This document shows, one piece after another, positions 15,331 to 23,343 of a stretch of DNA of 37,449 bases (positions within the stretch are counted from its first letter, which is position 1; each line of letters begins with the position of its first letter). The DNA comes from an uncultured Candidatus Planktophila sp. (GTDB lineage Bacteria; Actinomycetota; Actinomycetes; Nanopelagicales; Nanopelagicaceae), in contig CALJUA010000017.1 in assembly GCA_937975715.1 (NCBI GenBank), positions 1 through 37,449 on the forward strand, read 5' to 3'. The position numbers and the translations under genes were made by a program. The notes under the pieces are model-generated. The model made no database searches. It was not told the origin of the DNA and saw nothing but the letters and a program-made list of their open reading frames with translations.

Positions 15331-15370
15331 TTAAGCCGCGAGGCGCGATAGAGATCGCTGGCCGCGCTCA
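15331..15370 (-). promoter_or_regulatory. Stem-loop in the rne 5' region
   Basis: GCGAT (15345–15349) and ATCGC (15354–15358) form a 5-bp stem with an AGAG/CTCT loop, extended by further G+C-rich pairing of the flanks (CCGCGAGGC against GGCCGCG, imperfect). It lies 37–76 nt upstream of the rne ATG in the 143-bp gap after rodA. RNase E of enterobacteria autoregulates through a 5'-UTR hairpin; a similar role here is only analogy. Confidence 0.35.
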
Positions 15371-15437
15371 AGATGTGCCGTAAGTATGGCAGAGGAAGGG
15401 TGAAATGTCCTATTCACCAAGAAAATAAGCGTGGGAT

Positions 15438-16598
15438 TTAGCCTCGATGTCGGGCATGGACATTCTGCAGAAGTCCAAAGCCAATCAGGTTGGCGAACAT
15501 GCTGGAGCCGCCATATGACATAAATGGAAGCGGAACACCAGTCATCGGCATAAGCCCCAGGGTCATTCCGATATTTTCAAATGTCTGGAATGCAAACCAT
15601 GCGATCACACCAGTACAAACCATCTGCCCGTAAGGATCCGACGATCGTCGTGCAATTCCGAATGCTCTCATCAAGATAATGATGTAGAGCAAAATGATAA
15701 ATCCGCTTCCTAAGAAACCAAGTTCTTCACCTGCCACGGTAAAGATAAAGTCAGTCTGCTGTTCTGGAACAAAGCGACCGTTTGTCTGTGGTCCATTAAA
15801 TAAACCTGTACCGAGAAAACCGCCAGAGCCCACAGTGATTCGTGCCTGACGCAATTGATATCCCGTACCTTGTGAATCAGCGTTGGGATCCACGAAAGAT
15901 TGAAGGCGCTTTACCTGGTACTCGCTGATGACCCCGGCTTTTGTTGCAACGATTCCACCTGCAACAGCCAAGATAAGAAGGCCTGCAACCCACTTTACAG
16001 GTGCTCCTGAAATTCCGAGAATTGCAACAACAGAAGCGCTGATGATGAAGACTGTTCCCATATCTGGTTGCAGAAGAATCAGCAGGATTGGAAGCGCCGC
16101 AACAGCAAGCGCTCGAAGAATATCTTTGTTGGTTGGTTCATCCGAGTTATGGCTACGCTCTGAGAGCAACATCGAAAGACCGACGATGATAGAAATCTTT
16201 GCAAGCTCAGCTGGTTGAATTTGGAATCCACCTGGCAATGGAATCCACGCTTGCGCGCCGTTGACTTCAGAGCCCACACCTGGAATCAAAACGAAGGCAA
16301 GCCCGAGTACGCCAAGACCCCACAAGATTGGTGTGTATGCGCGAAGTAAACGGTAATCAATAACTGTTGTGCCCCAGGCAAGCATGATGCCAATGACAAT
16401 GTTGATGACATGGCGCTTCAAGTAATACTGGGGATCCAAGCCATTTGCCGCATACCAATCTCGAGTCGCAGCATAGACAAGCAACGTACCCATCAAGAGA
16501 AGAATTGCTACTGCGATTGTGAGAACAGGATCAAAGCCAGCGAATGCAGATTGCTTACGTGCACGGCGATATGGATTGCGATAGAGAAGTGAACTCAT
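15438..16598 (-). CDS. rodA: RodA-type SEDS peptidoglycan glycosyltransferase
   Basis: RodA polymerises lipid II glycan strands during cell elongation, paired with PBP2. The 386-aa protein has about ten hydrophobic segments. SEDS features include the large extracytoplasmic region with QLRQARITVGSGGFLGTG and NGRFVPEQQTDFIFTVAGEE, and the C-terminal MTGVPLPFMSYGGSSMFANL signature. Its ATG overlaps the PBP2 stop as ATGA, and it is the last gene of the mre block, so RodA rather than FtsW is the right call. Length is normal. Confidence 0.95.
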   Translation of the reverse strand: MSSLLYRNPYRRARKQSAFAGFDPVLTIAVAILLLMGTLLVYAATRDWYAANGLDPQYYLKRHVINIVIGIMLAWGTTVIDYRLLRAYTPILWGLGVLGLAFVLIPGVGSEVNGAQAWIPLPGGFQIQPAELAKISIIVGLSMLLSERSHNSDEPTNKDILRALAVAALPILLILLQPDMGTVFIISASVVAILGISGAPVKWVAGLLILAVAGGIVATKAGVISEYQVKRLQSFVDPNADSQGTGYQLRQARITVGSGGFLGTGLFNGPQTNGRFVPEQQTDFIFTVAGEELGFLGSGFIILLYIIILMRAFGIARRSSDPYGQMVCTGVIAWFAFQTFENIGMTLGLMPMTGVPLPFMSYGGSSMFANLIGFGLLQNVHARHRG

Positions 16599-18691
16599 TT
16601 CTTCGCCTCCCCTGCTGGTCGTGTGGCTGGTGAAATCTTAGGTAATTTAATGGGCGGAACGTTATTTTTGAATAACTGGGCACTTTGATCAATCTTGCCG
16701 CCCTTTACACCGAAGAGAGACTCGTAAATCATTCGAACTCCCACAGCTGATGTACTTGCTCCAAATCCACCTTGGCTGACCATCATGACCGCGACATATC
16801 GAGGTTGTGCTGCAGGGGCAAAAGCGGCATACCAAGCTGAGTCATCTTTAGCGCGACCGTTGGGATTCTTACCAAAAACTTGAGCTGTTCCGGTCTTGCC
16901 TGAAGTTGCAAGTGGGAAGCCAGCAAAGACACCAGCGGATGTTCCGGAGACTGTCACTTCATGGAGTGCGTCATGTAAGAAAGTGATCATCTCTTGGGAG
17001 ACTCCGATATCGCCGAGCTTCTCAGATTCAAATGTCTTAATCACTTTGCCGGAGTTAGAGATAATTGCCTTTGCCACAGTCGGCTTCCAGATAGTTCCGC
17101 CGTTAGCAATTGCTGCATACATCTGCGCCAATTTAATCGGTGTAATAACGGTGTCTCCCTGACCAATGGAGAAGTTCACAGCGTCACCTGCTCGAACCTT
17201 GTCACCGTCAAGGCAATTCTCTTTTGCAAGCTGAATCAAAAATGGGGTCTGTTGTGATTTTGATGTGCGCTCTGCATAGTTGCAGTAGAAATCTTTATTC
17301 TGCGCATACCAAGCTTTGCGCCAGTCGCGATCTGCTAAGCGGCTCTTGGATTCAGAAGGGAGGTCAACACCAGTCTTCTCCCCCATCTGAAAACGCTTAG
17401 CAGCATTAAAGAAGTAGTCATTAGCGCCAGACTTTGGTTTAAGACCACCATCGCGCAACCACTCATCGAATGCGATGCGATACCAAATCGTGTCGCAAGA
17501 GACAGCCATGGCTTTCTTCATCGACAAGACACCTTGTGCTTTAGATTCGAAGTTATTAAAGACTTGAGTACCAACCTCAACTGTTGCTGGGCAGTCATAA
17601 GTCTTATTCATGGAATACCCAGCATCACTCGCTGCGATGGCAGAGACAGCTTTAAATGTAGAACCGGGTGCATAGAGACCTTGCAGCGCACGGTTCAGTG
17701 CAGGTACGCCAGTCTTTTCACTAAAGAGACTCTCCGCCTCTTTCACGGTAAGACCTTTTTCAAATGCATTGGGATCAAATGTGGGATATGACGCAAGTGC
17801 CAATATCTGACCATTGGTTGAATCCATAACAACGGCCGCACCGCCATCGGCATATCGGCCCGATGCCTTTGCTCGGCGCACGGCATCTGCAAGAGCTTGT
17901 TCGGCAGATGCTTGAAGGCGAATATCAATACTGGTGACGAGGTGATTGCCAGGAATTGGTTTTGTATTTTGGCTAGTGCTTGTGACTGCTTCTTTTCGGT
18001 CCACAATCACCGTTTTGATTCCAGGCGTACCGCGTAAATAATTGTCGTACTGAATTTCAAGACCGGCTTTGCCGATGGATTCTGATCTAAAGTAGGAACG
18101 ACCACCTGCACCAGAAAGATCGTAATCTGTAAGTGGTCCTACATATCCCAGCAAGTGCGCGCCATTAACACCGGCGATTTCTGGATAACTTCTAATTGCG
18201 ATCGGCGTAGCTGAAATTCCTGGGAACTTATCCGAGCGCTCCACAATCTGAAGTGCAATCTGCGGATCTGCCTCTTTGGTAATCGGAATTGGTTGGAAGC
18301 GTGAACCAGTCCAACATCCAGCTTTCTTACCCTTTGGAAGCTCACCACATAATCTGGTGCGCTGCCATACATCGGCAAAGTTAAGACCTAATAAGTCAGA
18401 GAGATTCTTTACTACCGCATATCCCTTATCGCCCTGCTTATCGATTTTGGTGCGGTCAACTGTGACTGCAAGACCTACTTTATTAAGCGCAAGCGGGACA
18501 CCCGATGAGTCCACAATTAAGCCTCGGGTTGCTGGCGTTACGACATCGCGACTCTGAATAGAGAGCGCCGCATCTTTATATTTTGGCGCAGCGGCCACTT
18601 GTAGATAAAAGAGTCGACCCATCAACGCAAAGAGAAGTGATGCGATAAAGATCTGTAAGAAGATGAGCGAAAGTCGTGAGCGCTGGTTCAT
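16595..18691 (-). CDS. mrdA: Penicillin-binding protein 2, elongation transpeptidase
   Basis: PBP2 crosslinks new peptidoglycan in the elongasome with RodA and the MreBCD scaffold. The 698-aa protein has one N-terminal membrane segment (about 8–32), a dimerisation/pedestal region (RSYPEIAGVNGAHLLGYVGP near 168–186), and a transpeptidase domain. Active-site motifs are S344-T-F-K347 (SxxK), S398-C-D400 (the SxD form typical of PBP2), and K599-T-G601 (SGKTGTAQ). Four further Cys between 115 and 495 could form disulfides. It overlaps both mreD (ATGA upstream) and rodA (ATGA downstream). Confidence 0.96.
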   Translation of the reverse strand: MNQRSRLSLIFLQIFIASLLFALMGRLFYLQVAAAPKYKDAALSIQSRDVVTPATRGLIVDSSGVPLALNKVGLAVTVDRTKIDKQGDKGYAVVKNLSDLLGLNFADVWQRTRLCGELPKGKKAGCWTGSRFQPIPITKEADPQIALQIVERSDKFPGISATPIAIRSYPEIAGVNGAHLLGYVGPLTDYDLSGAGGRSYFRSESIGKAGLEIQYDNYLRGTPGIKTVIVDRKEAVTSTSQNTKPIPGNHLVTSIDIRLQASAEQALADAVRRAKASGRYADGGAAVVMDSTNGQILALASYPTFDPNAFEKGLTVKEAESLFSEKTGVPALNRALQGLYAPGSTFKAVSAIAASDAGYSMNKTYDCPATVEVGTQVFNNFESKAQGVLSMKKAMAVSCDTIWYRIAFDEWLRDGGLKPKSGANDYFFNAAKRFQMGEKTGVDLPSESKSRLADRDWRKAWYAQNKDFYCNYAERTSKSQQTPFLIQLAKENCLDGDKVRAGDAVNFSIGQGDTVITPIKLAQMYAAIANGGTIWKPTVAKAIISNSGKVIKTFESEKLGDIGVSQEMITFLHDALHEVTVSGTSAGVFAGFPLATSGKTGTAQVFGKNPNGRAKDDSAWYAAFAPAAQPRYVAVMMVSQGGFGASTSAVGVRMIYESLFGVKGGKIDQSAQLFKNNVPPIKLPKISPATRPAGEAKK

Positions 18692-19209
18692 ATGCGCGAT
18701 GCCGTTCCGAATACAAGTGCATGCAAGCGAGAGATTATTGGCAACAGAAGCGGCGTCACAATTGCCGACCAGAACGCTGTACCCAAGCAGACGAAGATGA
18801 CCTGCGTGATGCTGCCGAGTTGTTGACCGAGCAACAACCCAAAGAGCGCGAATGCCAACTGAGCGCCGACAACACCTGCAACAACAAGGAAAACAATGTT
18901 GAGTGGATTGGCACGAACGTGATCATCACCGTATGAAAGAAATGAGATAACGAATGAGACGAGAATCAAAACCAAGGTCCAGTGACCCAAAGGTCCTGGA
19001 GATGTCTCTGATAGATCCATCAAGAGTCCTGCACCGAAACCTGTCAGCGCACCAATCTCTGGTGTGCTCATCGAGGCCCATGCGAGAGTAAAGATAAGAA
19101 TCAGTGAGAAACCACCTGCAGGAAGCCGCATCTGTGTGACGAATCCTTCTTGCAACAAGTAGACAACCAGGAAGATTGGGAAGGAGAAGAGAAATCTGCG
19201 CGAAATCAT
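18688..19209 (-). CDS. mreD: Rod shape-determining protein MreD
   Basis: MreD is a small polytopic membrane protein linking MreC to the elongation complex. The 173-aa protein has several hydrophobic segments and the typical MreD stretch GFGAGLLMDLSETSPGPLGH near residues 57–77. The sequence alone is weakly conserved; the assignment rests on that motif plus position between mreC (6-nt gap) and mrdA (ATGA overlap). Confidence 0.9.
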   Translation of the reverse strand: MISRRFLFSFPIFLVVYLLQEGFVTQMRLPAGGFSLILIFTLAWASMSTPEIGALTGFGAGLLMDLSETSPGPLGHWTLVLILVSFVISFLSYGDDHVRANPLNIVFLVVAGVVGAQLAFALFGLLLGQQLGSITQVIFVCLGTAFWSAIVTPLLLPIISRLHALVFGTASRI

Positions 19210-19215
19210 GGCTGG

Positions 19216-20145
19216 CTAGCCCTTAGTTGAAGGTGATGCGCTGGGAGTGGCTGTAACAGTCACAGTAGGAATCGGTGTTGGTCGTGGCTTAGCTGGCACC
19301 AGAGCGTCACGAGGATCAGCCGACGGCGCTGAGACAACAACTGCAACAACGCCGAGAGTTGAAAAGTTGGTATAGAACTTCACATCAGCTGTCTGTGTGA
19401 CGGCGCCTGCAGAGTTATCTACTGCTGTTACTTCACCGATAGGAACACCCGGTACAAATGGGCGGCCATTGTTGCTGCCGCGAGCAAGAATTGCATCCCC
19501 CACCTTTACTTCGGTGGTGTTATCGAGAAGCTGTAGCACGCCCTTTCGAGTGCCTTGGCCGCTGAGAATTCCAATTTGTTGTGTTCCTGCAATGCGTGCA
19601 CCGACACGGAATGCCGGATCAGATGCCAACTGCACCACTGCGCTATTGGCATATGCAATCTTGACCACACCAACCAAACCGAAGCCAGAGATAACGGTCA
19701 TGTTTGTGTAAATACCTGACTTGCTTCCAGCATCAATGGTGAGTGTCTGCGTAAAGGAAGTACTTGCGCCTTGTGAGATCACCTTTGCACCAACAACTTT
19801 AAATCCACCGTTGCCGGCAAGATCGAGAACGTTCTTCAATTGCTTCAACTCTGCATCAGCAACTTTGCGATTGAGAAGCGCTAAACGAAGCGCATCATTA
19901 TCTGCCTTCAGTTTCTCGATCTGGTTGCGAGTGCGACCAAGGTGAGTGACGTCAGATAAGAAGTTGCGAAACGGTGAGACAACCCATGAGCCTGCACGCT
20001 GAACTGGAGTCAGGGCAGTTTGTGTACCTGTGCGAACGCCATCGATTACCTGCACACCGCGAAGATCAAGAGTGATCAAAAAGAGCGATGTAACAATTAA
20101 TACGATCAGCAGTAAGCGACCACGATTGTCGCCACCATAACGCAC
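19216..20145 (-). CDS. mreC: Rod shape-determining protein MreC
   Basis: MreC is a periplasm-side scaffold that activates PBP2/RodA. The 309-aa protein begins at a GTG (MRYGGDNRGRLLLIVL), with a membrane segment at about 10–28. A coiled coil follows near 68–110 (RNQIEKLKADNDALRLALLN), then the MreC beta domains containing VISGFGLVGVV and SDPAFRVGARI. The C-terminus is a Pro/Thr/Ser tail (TPIPTVTVTATPSASPSTKG), probably disordered. An AAAGG site about 10 nt upstream supports the start. It sits 13 nt after mreB. Confidence 0.95.
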   Translation of the reverse strand: MRYGGDNRGRLLLIVLIVTSLFLITLDLRGVQVIDGVRTGTQTALTPVQRAGSWVVSPFRNFLSDVTHLGRTRNQIEKLKADNDALRLALLNRKVADAELKQLKNVLDLAGNGGFKVVGAKVISQGASTSFTQTLTIDAGSKSGIYTNMTVISGFGLVGVVKIAYANSAVVQLASDPAFRVGARIAGTQQIGILSGQGTRKGVLQLLDNTTEVKVGDAILARGSNNGRPFVPGVPIGEVTAVDNSAGAVTQTADVKFYTNFSTLGVVAVVVSAPSADPRDALVPAKPRPTPIPTVTVTATPSASPSTKG

Positions 20146-20158
20146 GGGTTAAAGACCT

Positions 20159-21190
20159 TTAGCGACGTGGCTCGGAAATCAAAACCTTTTCAAGGGCTTC
20201 GAATTCTTCAATGCACTTACCGGATCCTTCAACGACTGCATCGAGTGGACGGTCTGCAATGTGAATTGGCATTCCGGTTTCGCGACGAAGGCGCTCATCG
20301 AGTCCCTTAAGGAGAGCTCCTCCACCTGTAAGAACGATTCCACGATCCATAAGATCTGAAGAAAGCTCTGGTGGGCACTTATCGAGAGTTCCTTTAACAG
20401 CGTTAACGATTGCATTGACAGGCTCTTCAAGTGCCTTGCGAATCTCTGCTGCTGTCACAACGATTGTCTTTGGAAGTCCTGTTGCAAGATCGCGACCACG
20501 AATCTCTGCGTCGTTCTCGCCCTGAAGTGGGAATGCAGAACCGATAGCCATCTTGATCTCTTCAGCTGTGCGCTCACCCAAAAGGAGTGAATATTCGCGC
20601 TTTACCCAGTTAATAATCGACTGATCGAGCTCATCTCCACCGACGCGGATTGAGAGAGCTGTCACGATTCCACCGAGTGAAATCACTGCAACCTCTGTTG
20701 TTCCGCCTCCGATATCAACGACCATGTTTCCTGTTGGCTCGTGAATTGGAAGACCTGCACCAATTGCTGCTGCCATTGGCTCTTCGATGATGTAAACCTT
20801 GCGAGCACCTGCTGCATAGCCAGCATCTTTAACTGCACGCTGTTCTACACCAGTGATACCTGATGGAACGCAAACGACGATACGTGGCTTAGCCAGGTAG
20901 CTGCGCTTGTGCACCTTCTGAATAAAGTAACGGAGCATGCGCTCTGTTGTGTCGAAGTCTGCAATAACGCCATCTTTCAGTGGACGGATTGCAACGATGT
21001 TGCCCGGTGTACGGCCAATCATCTTCTTAGCTTCGATTCCAACTGCGAGGATTCCGCCAGTGTCTTGGTTAACTGCAACTACTGAAGGCTCGTTAAGAAC
21101 GATGCCACGACCGCGAACATAGACAAGCGTGTTAGCAGTACCGAGATCGACCGCCATATCGCGACCGATAAAAGACATCTTGCTTGACAT
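20159..21190 (-). CDS. mreB: Rod shape-determining protein MreB
   Basis: MreB is the bacterial actin that guides lateral wall synthesis along the inner membrane. The 343-aa protein contains the phosphate-1 loop (AVDLGTANTLVYVRG), phosphate-2 (VVDIGGGTTEVAVISLGG) and adenosine-side (GIVLTGGGALLKGLDERL) motifs. Length is normal. Its ATG overlaps the ndk stop (TAATG) with GGAGGT just upstream. Presence of MreBCD, PBP2 and RodA together argues for a rod or curved cell with lateral growth, unlike actinobacteria that rely only on polar growth. Confidence 0.97.
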   Translation of the reverse strand: MSSKMSFIGRDMAVDLGTANTLVYVRGRGIVLNEPSVVAVNQDTGGILAVGIEAKKMIGRTPGNIVAIRPLKDGVIADFDTTERMLRYFIQKVHKRSYLAKPRIVVCVPSGITGVEQRAVKDAGYAAGARKVYIIEEPMAAAIGAGLPIHEPTGNMVVDIGGGTTEVAVISLGGIVTALSIRVGGDELDQSIINWVKREYSLLLGERTAEEIKMAIGSAFPLQGENDAEIRGRDLATGLPKTIVVTAAEIRKALEEPVNAIVNAVKGTLDKCPPELSSDLMDRGIVLTGGGALLKGLDERLRRETGMPIHIADRPLDAVVEGSGKCIEEFEALEKVLISEPRR

Positions 21191-21615
21191 TACTTACCTC
21201 CAAAGAAGATAGCTATTTCACGCGCAGCAGATTCTGGTGAATCTGAACCATGAACGAGATTCTGTGTGACCTTTGTGCCAGCATCGCGTGCGAGATCGCC
21301 GCGGATTGTGCCTGGTGCTGCAACTGTTGGGTCTGTTGTTCCTGCAATGTTGCGGAAACCTTCGATGACGCGATAGCCCTCAACAACGAGAGCAACAATT
21401 GGACCAGACAACATGAACTCAACGAGTGGTTCGAAGAATGGCTTACCTTGATGTTCTGCGTAGTGCTGTTCTAGAAGTGCGCGATCTGCCTGAAGCATGC
21501 GCAACTGTGTGACTGAGTAACCCTTACGTTCGATGCGGCCGATAATTTCGCCGACCAAACCACGAGCTACGCCATCTGGCTTAACGAGGACAAGTGTCTT
21601 TTCTAAAGTGCTCAC
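21190..21615 (-). CDS. ndk: Nucleoside diphosphate kinase
   Basis: Ndk transfers the gamma phosphate between nucleoside triphosphates and diphosphates through a phosphohistidine. The 141-aa protein has the KPDGVARGLVG N-terminal motif, R88-N-I (FRNIAGTTDP) and the active-site His122 in NLVHGSDSPESA. Start is GTG. No Shine-Dalgarno is present, but TAGAAT ends 6 nt before the start, suggesting a leaderless transcript that would carry ndk and the following mre genes. Confidence 0.97.
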   Translation of the reverse strand: MSTLEKTLVLVKPDGVARGLVGEIIGRIERKGYSVTQLRMLQADRALLEQHYAEHQGKPFFEPLVEFMLSGPIVALVVEGYRVIEGFRNIAGTTDPTVAAPGTIRGDLARDAGTKVTQNLVHGSDSPESAAREIAIFFGGK

Positions 21616-21621
21616 TCGCCC

Positions 21622-21627
21622 ATTCTA
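21622..21627 (-). promoter_or_regulatory. -10 box of the leaderless ndk promoter
   Basis: TAGAAT on the minus strand ends 6 nt before the ndk GTG. It lies in the 19-bp gap after the DUF4233 gene and may start an ndk–mreBCD–mrdA–rodA transcript inside the larger block. Confidence 0.55.
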
Positions 21628-21634
21628 TTGGGGG

Positions 21635-21985
21635 TTAGGGGTGCCCCACACCACCAGGATTTTCAGCCTGAGCCAGAAGGGCGGCACGGGCGGCCTCACC
21701 CTTTCGACCCACAACAATGGCGGCAATCCAAAGGCCAGCATTGATCAGGCCGATGAATATCATCGAAGGCACAATCAAGGCATAGGCAATTATCAGAATC
21801 TGCAAGAGCGAGCCGAGAATCCAGCCACTCTTCTTCTTGAGGATTCCTGGAGTCAAGAGAAAGAGAAGTGCAAGAACGAGCCCGGCAATTATCGCTGAAG
21901 AGCCATGGTGATCTTTTGCAATCAACACTGCAAATCCCATGACGAGCGCTTCCATCACGAGAACTGCTGAACCGAGAATGCGCAT
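21635..21985 (-). CDS. DUF4233 small membrane protein
   Basis: The 116-aa protein has about four hydrophobic segments and a short Ala/Gly-rich tail. It resembles the actinobacterial DUF4233 family, usually encoded between folC and ndk, as here. The start MRILGSAVLVMEALVMGFAV fits that family. Function is unknown; position alone suggests no specific role. Its ATG overlaps the folC stop as TAATG. Confidence 0.85.
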   Translation of the reverse strand: MRILGSAVLVMEALVMGFAVLIAKDHHGSSAIIAGLVLALLFLLTPGILKKKSGWILGSLLQILIIAYALIVPSMIFIGLINAGLWIAAIVVGRKGEAARAALLAQAENPGGVGHP

Positions 21986-23343
21986 TATGCGCCTTCCTTT
22001 GCAAAGCGCTTGCGAACTATGGTGCGTGCTTCACCGACTGTAACAACAGACCCGGTAATCAGGATTCCAAGTGTGTCTTCACTGAGAGGGCGTACTGAAT
22101 CCCTTATGGCCTTCTCAATTGCCTCTTCAAGATTATCTGCAGCGAAGACACGATCGGCACCAAAGATAGATCTTGCAATCTTTTCAATCTCAGCGACTGG
22201 CATTGAACGCGAAGAAGAATTCTTGGTCACGATGATTGAGTCCATGACTTTCTCGAATTCGACGAGAGCACCTTGCACGTCCTTATCCCCCATCGCAGCA
22301 ACTACACCGATGACCTCATCAAATGTGAATTCATTTTGAATTGTCTCAGTGATTGCTTTTGCTCCATGGGGATTGTGGGCTGCATCAATAATGATTGTTG
22401 GGTCGCGATGCAGAACTTCGCAACGGCCCGGTGATTGCACATTGGCAAAACCTGCTAAGACCGCTTCGTAATCAAGTTCTTGATCTCCAAAGAATGCTTC
22501 GACCGCAACAAGAGCTGCCGCTGCGTTAGATGCTTGGTGCTTGCCATGTAAGGGTAAGAAGATTTCTTCGTAAGTATCCTTTGGAGTCTTGATAGTAAGG
22601 ACTTGGCCACCGACTGCAACTGCGCGAGATTCGATGACGTATTCGACGCCCTCGCGAGCAATATCTGCGCCGACTTCAGCGGCCTTCTTCAAAAGCTCAA
22701 CTGCTGCCTCTGGCTGTTGTTGAGCAAGGACTACGAAACCACCCTCTTTAATAATGCCAGCCTTGGTCTTTGCGATCTCCGAGATTGTGCTGCCGAGGTA
22801 CTCGGTATGGTCGAGATCGATAGGCATTATTACTGAAACATCTGCATCGACAACGTTTGTGGCATCCCACTCGCCGCCCATTCCAACTTCAATCACGCCA
22901 ACGTCAATTGGGTGCTCTGCAAATGCGGCAAAAGCCAGCGCTGTCATCGCTTCAAAGAATGAGATTGGTGTATCGAACTTTGAATCCATGAAATCTAAGT
23001 AAGCAGCGATGTCGTTATACGAAAAGATCATCGCCTTGGGATCAATTGGCTGACCATTGATAGAGATGCGCTCCAGGTATGACTCGAGGTGCGGTGAAGT
23101 AAATCGCCCCGTACGAAGACCCATCTCAAAGAGAAGTGAGTCGATCATGCGCGCTGTCGTGGTCTTTCCGTTCGTACCGCCAACATGAATCGTTGGATAC
23201 GTCAGCTGAGGTGAACCAAGTGCATCTACAAGCGCTGCAATGCGTTCGAGCGTTGGAGCGATACGAGTCTCTGGCCAGCGCTTAAGAAGCGCTTGTTCGA
23301 TTGCGTCGATGCGCTCTTGATCGTCAGGTGTAATTGCAGTCAT
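21985..23343 (-). CDS. folC: Folylpolyglutamate synthase / dihydrofolate synthase
   Basis: FolC adds glutamate to dihydropteroate and extends polyglutamate tails on folates. The 452-aa protein is a Mur-ligase-type enzyme: P-loop GGTNGKTTTARMI (55–67), SPHLESYLERI (83–93), EVGMGGEWDATNVV in the central domain, and DAAHNPHGAKAI in the C-terminal domain. Length is normal. Its ATG overlaps the valS stop; valS–folC linkage is widespread in bacteria. Confidence 0.96.
   Translation of the reverse strand: MTAITPDDQERIDAIEQALLKRWPETRIAPTLERIAALVDALGSPQLTYPTIHVGGTNGKTTTARMIDSLLFEMGLRTGRFTSPHLESYLERISINGQPIDPKAMIFSYNDIAAYLDFMDSKFDTPISFFEAMTALAFAAFAEHPIDVGVIEVGMGGEWDATNVVDADVSVIMPIDLDHTEYLGSTISEIAKTKAGIIKEGGFVVLAQQQPEAAVELLKKAAEVGADIAREGVEYVIESRAVAVGGQVLTIKTPKDTYEEIFLPLHGKHQASNAAAALVAVEAFFGDQELDYEAVLAGFANVQSPGRCEVLHRDPTIIIDAAHNPHGAKAITETIQNEFTFDEVIGVVAAMGDKDVQGALVEFEKVMDSIIVTKNSSSRSMPVAEIEKIARSIFGADRVFAADNLEEAIEKAIRDSVRPLSEDTLGILITGSVVTVGEARTIVRKRFAKEGA

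Noticed and set aside
15405..15437. Terminator after rodA
   Set aside because: GGTGAA/TTCACC can pair on the minus strand just after rodA, but the following sequence is CCTTCCTCT rather than a T-run, so support is too weak.
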